Assembly (NCBI GenBank): GCA_002416285.1
Contig: DICM01000015.1
Span: forward strand, 1-10,990
DNA from: Caryophanales bacterium UBA5026
Lineage (GTDB): Bacteria; Bacillota_I; Bacilli_A; RF39; UBA660
Reading direction: 5' to 3'
Length of the DNA: 10,990 nt
Shown: positions 1-5,262 of the stretch, piece by piece
How positions within the stretch are numbered: position 1 is the stretch's first letter
Layout: each line of letters starts with the position of its first letter
Translations under genes and position numbers: made by a program
Notes under the pieces: generated by a model
What the model saw: the letters and a program-made list of their open reading frames with translations, nothing else
Databases searched by the model: none
What the model was told of the DNA's origin: nothing

Positions 1-24
1 CTTGACAGGTACTAGTATCAAGTC

Positions 25-1158
25 CTAATTTTTTTCTCTTGTTTTTCTAGTAATAATATTTGTAATAATAAAAAATATGATAGAAAATCCTAAGATAATT
101 CCCATTCTACCAATAATAGGAGAAATAGAGTTCCAATCAAATTTTGCTAATGAACAAATTGAATCATTATTTTTAATAAACCAATAAGATGGTGTGAACT
201 TGGCAATCGACAGTACAAATGCACCTAGATACATTTGAGGGACGAAAGATCCTGAAATAAAACTAGAACCAAGAGAGACCACATTTGCAATTCCATTTTG
301 TGCCTCTTTATTTTTTACGGTACTTCCTAGTAAAAATCCGATTGATAAAGCACAAATAGCAAAGACAAGCGTATTTAAAAGTAATAATAATCCAGCACTA
401 CTAAACATTACTGTTCCATAAAGTCCAAAACTAATGCAGGCATATAATAACCAAATAAGGAGAGCAAAAAATGCATTACCTAATAACAATTGAAAATTAA
501 TATTCCGATAAGAAGTAGAACTTACTAAATTTCTTCTTTTAATATTCTGGTCTAAGAAACTAGACATAATAATTCCAATAATAGAGATTGTAATTGCTAA
601 TAAAGCATAATTAAGAAAGTTGTAAAAATAATTTACTTTTTCTAGTTTTACTTGATCTTTCGCTAGAAAATTTACCTTTCCATCTGTCTGCAAATCTTTT
701 AAAAGATGCTCTTTTAATTCCGGATCGGTAAAATTACTCTTTTTATAAACAACAGCACTATTCATAAAGCGATTTACAAATTGATCTACTAAGAAAGTTG
801 CTGCTGAATCAGGAACAGACTTAATTCCTATTTTAGGATTATCGAAAATGTCCTTTTCAAAATTATCAGGAATTGTAATAATAGTATCTGCTTTCCGATA
901 AAACAGTGCATCAGCTTGATCATCCACATCTAACTCGATAACTTTCGTTTCCGTCTTTAAATAATCTTTCATTAGATTGGATAAGGTTGAATTATCATTA
1001 TCAATAATCGCTACTTTTGCTTTTTGAGCTGAAAATGAATTTGCTGTATTTCCAGATGTTGATGCTGCAATAGCAAATCCAGTAAATATAAATGTATAAA
1101 TAACGATAATAGAAAGATACTTTTTTATAATTTTAAAATATTGCTTAAATACTGTCAT
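25..1158 (-). CDS. ABC-2 type exporter permease (second permease of the ABC operon)
   Basis: 377-aa integral membrane subunit of an ABC exporter. The layout is that of ABC-2 permeases with a large outer loop: one N-terminal membrane helix (about residues 13-32), a soluble extracytoplasmic region (about 33-175), then five hydrophobic segments (about 178-200, 222-247, 254-277, 288-315 and 348-369) and a basic tail. It should pair with the permease encoded just upstream, powered by the ATPase at 2262-3203. The start ATG overlaps the end of the preceding gene by 14 bases and follows an AAGGAGG site at good spacing, so the two are probably translationally coupled. The stop is TAG. The size and the ATPase-permease-permease order resemble LnrN of linearmycin-type resistance exporters, but that is inference and the substrate cannot be read from the sequence. 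The gene is complete; what lies downstream is outside the window. Confidence 0.88.
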   Translation of the reverse strand: MTVFKQYFKIIKKYLSIIVIYTFIFTGFAIAASTSGNTANSFSAQKAKVAIIDNDNSTLSNLMKDYLKTETKVIELDVDDQADALFYRKADTIITIPDNFEKDIFDNPKIGIKSVPDSAATFLVDQFVNRFMNSAVVYKKSNFTDPELKEHLLKDLQTDGKVNFLAKDQVKLEKVNYFYNFLNYALLAITISIIGIIMSSFLDQNIKRRNLVSSTSYRNINFQLLLGNAFFALLIWLLYACISFGLYGTVMFSSAGLLLLLNTLVFAICALSIGFLLGSTVKNKEAQNGIANVVSLGSSFISGSFVPQMYLGAFVLSIAKFTPSYWFIKNNDSICSLAKFDWNSISPIIGRMGIILGFSIIFFIITNIITRKTREKN

Positions 1159-2269
1159 ATTTTTTCCTCCTTAATGCGAGGTAAGATAGAGCAATCATTA
1201 CGATACTAAAAATAGTTAAATAAAGAATGTTAGTCCAATAACGAGTTAAATCAGTATAGTAGTAAAGTGAATATAACCCGTCAGTGATAAGACTAACTGG
1301 ATTGATGTAATTTAAAAGTGGGAATGCCTCAGAAATAATATATTTCATAGTGACAATCATCATTCCGGCTAAGAAGGATAGTACCATTGAAAGAGAAACA
1401 AAAATTGTTATTTTACTATCCTCGTCTTTTTTACTCCAAGCACCAAAGAGAGTACCAGCAGATATACCAGCTAGACTTCCGAATAGAATTAGTAATAAAA
1501 TATACCAAATTTGATTTCCAAAATCAACATGTAATACAAATAGTAAATATCCAAGTAAAATTAATAGTTCAGTATACTGAATGACCCAACCTGCTAAAAT
1601 ATTGGCTATTAAACTTTTCAATTTGTGAGTAGGGGAAACATTAATTCGAGCACCTCTTACACTTAAATTTGCTTCACTTTCATTTACTGCACTAATTCCA
1701 AAGAATCCTGCATACATACATACCATACCCATTAGAGTATAAAAATAAATAACAGTGACGTCCATATTTTTATTACTGTCATCAGTAATATAATTTGTTT
1801 CCTTTTGCATTTCTGCTAAAACACCAGCTTGTAGAGCTTCCGGATGCGTTTTAGAAAGAGTAGAAATCATATTGCTCATCTGGTAATACTGATCAAGTAC
1901 TACTTTCATAACAGTTTGATCCACGCCATTCGCACCAATTACCATAGTAATTGGATCACCGGTATAATATCCAGCAATTGTCTTATTTTCTAATTTTGTT
2001 TTCGCATCGTTCTCAGTTAGAATACTTAACTCAATTACTTTATTCTGATCATTACTCAATATTTTCAAATATTCTTTGAAATCATCATTAGTATCTGCAA
2101 CAGCAACTTTAGGAGCTTTAAAGGCCTCGCTGCTATTTAGATTAGAAAAGGCTAGGTTAAAAAATGTTCCAAGTGCTAAAGGAAATATCAATGTCCAAAA
2201 AATCACTGTCTTTTGTCTCAATAGAACCTTTATCCTTGTTCGAAATAAGGACCAAAACATATTAATCAC
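1145..2269 (-). CDS. ABC-2 type exporter permease (first permease of the ABC operon)
   Basis: 374-aa membrane subunit with the same plan as its downstream partner: N-terminal membrane helix (about 21-41), a large outer domain (about 42-168), and five more hydrophobic segments (about 171-195, 220-246, 253-275, 285-308, 343-366), ending in a basic tail. The outer domains of both permeases contain a KVA-[VI]-x-D strand soon after the first helix, supporting origin by duplication. The start chosen is GTG at 2269. It overlaps the ATPase stop by 8 bases (GTGATTAA), and an AAAGGAA ribosome site lies 4-5 bases upstream. The alternative ATG at 2260 would leave about 13 bases, which is long. Overlaps at both ends indicate a strictly co-translated set. 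It resembles LnrM-like permeases in size and order; the exported compound is unknown. Confidence 0.88.
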   Translation of the reverse strand: MINMFWSLFRTRIKVLLRQKTVIFWTLIFPLALGTFFNLAFSNLNSSEAFKAPKVAVADTNDDFKEYLKILSNDQNKVIELSILTENDAKTKLENKTIAGYYTGDPITMVIGANGVDQTVMKVVLDQYYQMSNMISTLSKTHPEALQAGVLAEMQKETNYITDDSNKNMDVTVIYFYTLMGMVCMYAGFFGISAVNESEANLSVRGARINVSPTHKLKSLIANILAGWVIQYTELLILLGYLLFVLHVDFGNQIWYILLLILFGSLAGISAGTLFGAWSKKDEDSKITIFVSLSMVLSFLAGMMIVTMKYIISEAFPLLNYINPVSLITDGLYSLYYYTDLTRYWTNILYLTIFSIVMIALSYLALRRKKYDSI

Positions 2270-3203
2270 GAAGTTCCTTTCCAGTTAGTTCTAAGAAGAC
2301 ATCATTTAATGTTGGAAGCTCTGAGAATAATCTATGATAAGATCGTTGCTTGTATTTTAAATAATCAATTAAATCACCTAGATTATGATTCCCTTTGTCA
2401 TAGGTAATATAAAGTACAACACCATCATAGGAAGCAGATTCGACATGTTCCATAGATAAAATCTCATTTAATTCCTCATCTGAAAGTTCATCTACTTCAA
2501 CACTTACTTTCTCGCTAGTATTAATAAGAGATTTTAATTCCTCTTTTGTACCTGTTGCAATCGTCTTTCCTTTATCAATGATGATAATACGATTACATAA
2601 TTGTTCAACTTCTTCCATATAGTGTGTCGTATAAACAATTGTCGCACCGTCTTTATTTAAGGTTTTAATTCCTTCTAGAATATTGTTACGACTCTGTGGG
2701 TCAACCGCAACTGTTGGCTCATCTAAGAAGATTAACTTTGGTTTATGGGCAATACCGCAAGCGATGTTAAGACGTCTCAGAAGTCCTCCTGACAATTGCT
2801 TTGGACGAAATGTCGTAAACTCGTTTAGACCAACTAAATTGATCGCATCTCTAACGTATTCTTCTCTTTGTTTTTTATCTTTGATATATAGACCGCAAAA
2901 ATAGTTAATGTTTTCAAAAACAGTTAGTTCTTCAAATACGGCAACCTCCTGAAATACTACACCAATTTTGGATTTTATATCATATGAGTCAGGTGTCATC
3001 TCTTTACCTAGAATTTGAATCTTTCCTGAATCGAATTTTAAGAGGGATAGTAGACAATTAATTGTAGTTGATTTACCACTACCGTTTGGTCCTAATAAAC
3101 CTAGTATTTCACCTTCATAAACATCGAATGATAAGTGATCTAAGGCCTTTAACTTTTTATAAGATTTTGTAAGATCTTGAACTTCAATAATTTTTTGTTT
3201 CAT
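2262..3203 (-). CDS. ABC transporter ATP-binding protein, drug/lipid exporter type
   Basis: 313-aa ATPase that would power the two ABC-2 permeases downstream. Visible motifs in order: Walker A GPNGSGKST (38-46), Q-loop Gln85, ABC signature LSGGLLRR (137-144), Walker B LIFLDEPT (157-164), D-loop VAVD (165-168) and the switch histidine His194 in TTHYMEE. The roughly 85-residue C-terminal extension after the nucleotide-binding fold (about 225-313) is typical of the CcmA/DrrA-like exporter ATPases that act with ABC-2 permeases. Start ATG at 3203 has an AAAGGAG site on the minus strand (3210-3216). The stop overlaps the next gene by 8 bases. Length and operon order match LnrL-like ATPases of antibiotic and lipopeptide resistance exporters, but multidrug, lantibiotic-immunity or lipid export are equally open. 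No regulator or two-component pair is seen beside it in the window. Confidence 0.93.
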   Translation of the reverse strand: MKQKIIEVQDLTKSYKKLKALDHLSFDVYEGEILGLLGPNGSGKSTTINCLLSLLKFDSGKIQILGKEMTPDSYDIKSKIGVVFQEVAVFEELTVFENINYFCGLYIKDKKQREEYVRDAINLVGLNEFTTFRPKQLSGGLLRRLNIACGIAHKPKLIFLDEPTVAVDPQSRNNILEGIKTLNKDGATIVYTTHYMEEVEQLCNRIIIIDKGKTIATGTKEELKSLINTSEKVSVEVDELSDEELNEILSMEHVESASYDGVVLYITYDKGNHNLGDLIDYLKYKQRSYHRLFSELPTLNDVFLELTGKELRD

Positions 3204-3224
3204 AACTTTCTCCTTTACCTTTTC

Positions 3225-3233
3225 ATAATATCA
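3225..3233 (-). promoter_or_regulatory. Extended -10 promoter candidate for the ABC exporter operon
   Basis: Read on the minus strand, TGA-TATTAT forms an extended -10 element 21 bases before the ATPase start. No good -35 is visible at 17 bases; a TTGCTA lies 21 bases upstream. The predicted leader is only about 15 bases and barely includes the AAAGGAG site. No terminator is visible between yigZ and this operon, so read-through from yigZ is also possible. Confidence 0.45.
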
Positions 3234-3288
3234 AAAAATTTAAAAATTTCCTAGCAATTTTTAAGTGCATTGACGCAAAAGTTGGTTG

Positions 3289-3879
3289 CTATTTAAAAGA
3301 ATTCGTTTCCGTGAAAAAACATTCGTCATTCTGCTCAATAAAAATCATTTTTTCTTTATTTAAATTATCCAATTCTTGTTCTGTAAGAATAGTAGAGTAA
3401 GTGACATATTCGGTGAATGTTTTTGTATAGGGTTGTGACAATTGTCTTTCAATGGAGGATTGTTCCTCATAAGTAACCCCGAATGAAACTTGATATCCTT
3501 TTATAAGTGGCATGATTGTAGAATGATCCAGAGCCTCTTTTATACTTCCACTATAAGCTCTAACTAGTCCACCAGCTCCTAATTTAATACCACCAAAGTA
3601 ACGAATCACAATCGCCAGAACTTGATTAATATCACGCTTTTGTAAAATGTTTAAAATTGGCATGCCAGCAGTTCCACTAGGTTCACCATCATCACTTGCT
3701 TTTTCCATTCCATGAAAACGGTATCCATAACAATAATGATTTGCGTTTGGATACTTTTCTTTTATCTCGTTTAAAATATTCTTTATATTGTCAATGTTCT
3801 CTAGTTTTATTAGTTCAACAATAAATCTAGACTTTTGTATTACTTTTTCATGAGTTACATTATTTAAAATAGAATACAT
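3289..3879 (-). CDS. yigZ: YigZ/YvyE (IMPACT, UPF0029) family protein
   Basis: 196-aa cytosolic protein of the YigZ/IMPACT family. Family hallmarks are clear: KSRFI near the N-terminus (16-20), HYCYGYR (48-54), SDDGEPSGTAGMPIL (62-76) and the RYFGGIKLGAGGLVRAYS block (93-110), followed by a smaller C-terminal domain of the DUF1949 type. Bacterial members are common but their role is unsettled; eukaryotic IMPACT acts in translational control through GCN2, and a ribosome or nucleic-acid link is only suspected in bacteria. The start at 3879 is preceded by a partial site GGTGAT. An overlapping upstream ATG is out of frame. The gene diverges from the Nudix gene and precedes the ABC operon by 85 bases without a visible terminator. 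The stop is TAG. Confidence 0.93.
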   Translation of the reverse strand: MYSILNNVTHEKVIQKSRFIVELIKLENIDNIKNILNEIKEKYPNANHYCYGYRFHGMEKASDDGEPSGTAGMPILNILQKRDINQVLAIVIRYFGGIKLGAGGLVRAYSGSIKEALDHSTIMPLIKGYQVSFGVTYEEQSSIERQLSQPYTKTFTEYVTYSTILTEQELDNLNKEKMIFIEQNDECFFTETNSFK

Positions 3880-3894
3880 ATCATCACCAAAGAT

Positions 3895-3903
3895 ATTATA
3901 ACA
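3895..3903 (-). promoter_or_regulatory. Extended -10 promoter for yigZ
   Basis: On the minus strand TGT-TATAAT is a perfect extended -10, ending 15 bases before the yigZ ATG. An ATGACA-like -35 exists but at 20 bases, so recognition probably rests on the extended -10. The predicted transcript would begin only about 9 bases before the start codon. Confidence 0.55.
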
Positions 3904-3984
3904 TTAACTGCTTTCTGTTCTGTCATATATAGTAAAAAAATTGTGAATTATATTCAGTTGCTTTTTTAGTATCTAATTCTATTG

Positions 3985-3990
3985 TATAAT
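3985..3990 (+). promoter_or_regulatory. -10 element (TATAAT) for the Nudix gene
   Basis: A consensus TATAAT lies 21 bases before the ATG at 4012. The best -35-like match (TTGCTT at 3958) is 21 bases away, too far, so the -35 is weak or absent. Together with the yigZ promoter it makes the 132-base spacer 3880-4011 a divergent promoter region. The GGAGG at 4001-4005 follows after about 10 bases. Confidence 0.5.
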
Positions 3991-4011
3991 AATTGAAAAA
4001 GGAGGCATATT

Positions 4012-4410
4012 ATGATTCATGAAAAATCATGTGGAACAATTATTATTCACGATAACAAAGTTCTTTTAGTAGAACAAATTTCTGGTTTCTTTGGATTTCC
4101 AAAAGGACATATGGAAGCTGGTGAAACTGAAGTAGAAACAGCGATTAGAGAAACAAAAGAGGAAACTAATTTAGATGTTGCAGTTGATAGCAGCATCCGA
4201 TTTCAGATATCTTATATTCAAAAGGAAACTATCATGAAAGAAGTAGTATATTTTATTGGAACGATTGATAATTCAGAATATTTAAAAGCCGAAGAAACAG
4301 AAATTCAAAATATATTTTGGATAGATATGGATAAAGTAGAGGAGACATTGTCATTTGAGAATATTAGAGCATTATGGCGAGATGTTCTAAAGAGAATAAA
4401 TAACTTATGA
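4012..4410 (+). CDS. Nudix hydrolase, Ap4A-hydrolase/MutT-like
   Basis: 132-aa small Nudix hydrolase, an enzyme class that cleaves nucleoside diphosphates linked to another group. The Nudix box runs from Gly32 to Leu54 and contains GHMEAGE and RETKEET. The metal-binding glutamates Glu47, Glu50 and Glu51 are present. Two usual positions differ: Thr48 where a hydrophobic residue is typical and Asn53 where Gly is typical. The N-terminal strand CGTIII and the FPKGHMEAGE context resemble bis(5'-nucleosyl)-tetraphosphatase (asymmetrical) type proteins, so Ap4A or a related dinucleotide is a reasonable guess, but substrate cannot be fixed from sequence. A GGAGG site (4001-4005) sits 6 bases before the ATG. 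The stop is TGA, the only TGA among the twelve genes. No terminator follows; the next promoter begins 4 bases after the stop. Confidence 0.9.
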   Translation: MIHEKSCGTIIIHDNKVLLVEQISGFFGFPKGHMEAGETEVETAIRETKEETNLDVAVDSSIRFQISYIQKETIMKEVVYFIGTIDNSEYLKAEETEIQNIFWIDMDKVEETLSFENIRALWRDVLKRINNL

Positions 4411-4413
4411 AGA

Positions 4414-4442
4414 TTGACAACGAAATAAAAAGTTGATATTAT
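4414..4442 (+). promoter_or_regulatory. Near-consensus promoter of the 82-aa gene
   Basis: TTGACA (4414-4419), a 17-base spacer ending in TGA, then TATTAT (4437-4442): a perfect -35, optimal spacing and an extended -10. Predicted start near 4449, giving a leader of about 16 bases that carries the AAGGAGG site. A 6-base inverted repeat ATATTA-TCT-TAATAT (4436-4450) covers the -10 and start region; being all A/T it may be chance. Confidence 0.8.
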
Positions 4443-4464
4443 CTTAATATAAGGAGGATATGTG

Positions 4465-4713
4465 ATGAACAGAGAAGATATAGCGGCACAAAGTGCATTA
4501 ATAGCTGCACTCCAAGCCCATACAGATGCTCTAACAGTAAATACTAGAGCAGTTGTTGAACAGACGATTGAAATAAAAAAACAAAATGCATTACTCAGAA
4601 TGGCGAATCCTGCTTTAAGCTCTGAGGATCGCACGATGGCTTACAATGAATATGAAGCAATGAAAAATCCAGAGAAAAACACTAATGCTTCTTCATTAGG
4701 ACCAATTTTGTAA
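4465..4713 (+). CDS. Unrecognised 82-aa protein, predicted coiled coil
   Basis: I do not recognise this protein. Start chosen at ATG 4465: AAGGAGG (4451-4457) lies 7 bases upstream, whereas the in-frame GTG at 4462 would be only 4 bases away. An ATG at 4460 is followed at once by TGA. The product has no Cys, no membrane segment and no signal peptide. Residues 6-47 look like one long helix with hydrophobic residues every seven (Leu16, Leu23, Val30, Ile37, Leu44), while the partner core positions are polar (His19, Asn26, Gln33, Gln40), suggesting an oligomeric coiled coil with polar layers. A second charged helix (about 51-68) follows, then a low-complexity Asn/Ser tail. It has its own strong promoter and terminator, so it is monocistronic and probably well expressed. 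The promoter, ribosome site and terminator make it a real gene; the function is unknown. Confidence 0.82.
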   Translation: MNREDIAAQSALIAALQAHTDALTVNTRAVVEQTIEIKKQNALLRMANPALSSEDRTMAYNEYEAMKNPEKNTNASSLGPIL

Positions 4714-4726
4714 GAATTATAATCAT

Positions 4727-4755
4727 AGGAAATTGAAATATCAATTTCCTTTTTT
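4727..4755 (+). terminator. Intrinsic terminator of the 82-aa gene
   Basis: A perfect 10-bp stem (AGGAAATTGA at 4727-4736 with TCAATTTCCT at 4741-4750), a 4-base loop AATA and a run of six T (4750-4755). It starts 13 bases after the stop codon and ends 6 bases before the next -35, cleanly separating the two mini units. Confidence 0.87.
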
Positions 4756-4761
4756 CATAAT

Positions 4762-4790
4762 TTGACAAAACTAAGTTTTTCATTTAGAAT
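4762..4790 (+). promoter_or_regulatory. Near-consensus promoter of the 89-aa gene
   Basis: TTGACA (4762-4767), a 17-base spacer and TAGAAT (4785-4790). Predicted transcription start about 4797. This lies downstream of the first possible ATG at 4791, so that codon cannot be used on this transcript. The promoter therefore decides the gene start in favour of 4818. Confidence 0.8.
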
Positions 4791-4817
4791 ATGTCCCAAG
4801 AAATGGGGGAAAATAAA

Positions 4818-5087
4818 ATGCAAGATGAATTTAACAATCGGTGTGATGGTACTACTACCCAAAATGAATGTCAACGATGTGGTGGTGATGGAACACCAAG
4901 AAATATAAATTACAGCAGATCATATTTCAGCGATTATCAATACAATGTAATGAATAATCAAATTCAAAGAGCAGTACAACAGCAAGTGGAACAGCAATTA
5001 GGGCAGTCTCAAATGGGACAAATACATCCAGTTGAACCAGGTGGAATTGCCAAAGTATTAAAATGGGCTAATCAGCCAAGAAGATAA
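4818..5087 (+). CDS. Unrecognised 89-aa Cys/Gln-rich small protein
   Basis: I do not recognise the family. Start chosen at ATG 4818: a GGGGG stretch (4805-4809), able to pair with the anti-SD using one G-U wobble, is 8 bases upstream. In-frame ATGs at 4791 and 4803 lack any ribosome site, and 4791 lies before the predicted transcript start. Numbered from 4818, Cys9 precedes a CQRCGGDG stretch (18-25) that fits the DnaJ-type CxxCxGxG repeat exactly, but there is only one copy. With three cysteines in all, a complete four-Cys zinc site would need dimerisation or another ligand. Residues 31-47 are Tyr/Asn/Ser-rich, 48-68 Gln-rich and probably helical, and the tail is basic (ends RR). There is no membrane segment. 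It has its own promoter and terminator. It could be a small metal-binding adaptor or a structural peptide; confidence is in the gene, not the role. Confidence 0.8.
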   Translation: MQDEFNNRCDGTTTQNECQRCGGDGTPRNINYSRSYFSDYQYNVMNNQIQRAVQQQVEQQLGQSQMGQIHPVEPGGIAKVLKWANQPRR

Positions 5088-5116
5088 AAAGAATTGATTT
5101 AATTCAATTCTTTTTT
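5086..5116 (+). terminator. Intrinsic terminator of the 89-aa gene
   Basis: Stem GAATTGA (5091-5097) with TCAATTC (5104-5110), extended by A-T pairs on the outside, a 6-base loop TTTAAT and a run of six T (5111-5116). It begins within the TAA stop codon. The A-run before the stem means it could also act on the opposite strand, though no minus-strand gene lies there. Confidence 0.85.
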
Positions 5117-5136
5117 GTTAACTACCGCTACTCTTG

Positions 5137-5177
5137 TAATGTTTCAACTTAGATGTTTTTCTACATCATAATGTTTC
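5137..5177 (+). repeat. 9-base direct repeat upstream of uvrC
   Basis: TAATGTTTC occurs at 5137-5145 and again at 5169-5177, 32 bases apart start to start, about three helical turns. It lies in the 146-base region between the previous terminator and uvrC. Immediately after the second copy a 6-bp inverted repeat TTCTCT...AGAGAA (5175-5180 and 5196-5201) is possible. Either could be an operator, but in AT-rich DNA chance is a fair alternative. No LexA-like GAAC...GTTC box is present. Confidence 0.3.
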
Positions 5178-5238
5178 TCTTTAAAAAATAATATTAGAGA
5201 ATAAAGTAAATATCATTTATCTTTTTTATAGAGAAGTA

Positions 5239-5247
5239 TGGTAAAAT
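5239..5247 (+). promoter_or_regulatory. Extended -10 candidate for uvrC
   Basis: TGG-TAAAAT fits an extended -10 but has no good -35 and ends only 15 bases before the uvrC ATG, so transcription would start inside the GGAGGTG ribosome site. The real promoter may instead lie further upstream in 5117-5238, where I see no clear -35/-10 pair. Confidence 0.3.
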
Positions 5248-5262
5248 AAAGGAGGTGATTTT

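Noticed and set aside
1..22. Inverted repeat CTTGA...TCAAG with inner palindrome TACTAGTA just after the last ABC gene, also containing a TTGACA
   Set aside because: The stem is only 5 bp, no T-run is visible on the minus strand before the window ends, and the TTGACA on the plus strand has no -10 or gene after it.
1387..1584. Open frame of 65 codons on the plus strand inside the first permease gene
   Set aside because: It lies antisense to a well-supported membrane protein gene and has no ribosome site; the same applies to the antisense frames at 2076-2288, 2683-2904, 4305-4634, 8694-8897, 9100-9348, 9391-9603, 9915-10157 and 10303-10542.
4460..4467. ATG TGA start-stop overlapping the start of the 82-aa gene, as a possible regulatory minimal frame
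   Set aside because: It is probably a by-product of ATGTGATG; the ribosome site spacing favours ATG 4465 and nothing else supports a minimal upstream frame.
4794..4810. TCCC pairing with GGGA that could hide the ribosome site of the 89-aa gene
   Set aside because: The predicted transcript starts near 4797, so most of the TCCC arm would not be in the RNA.
5117..5262. Possible riboswitch, T-box or small RNA in the region upstream of uvrC
   Set aside because: Only a 5-bp hairpin (GATGT/ACATC) and a weak inverted repeat are visible, with no conserved riboswitch or T-box motif.
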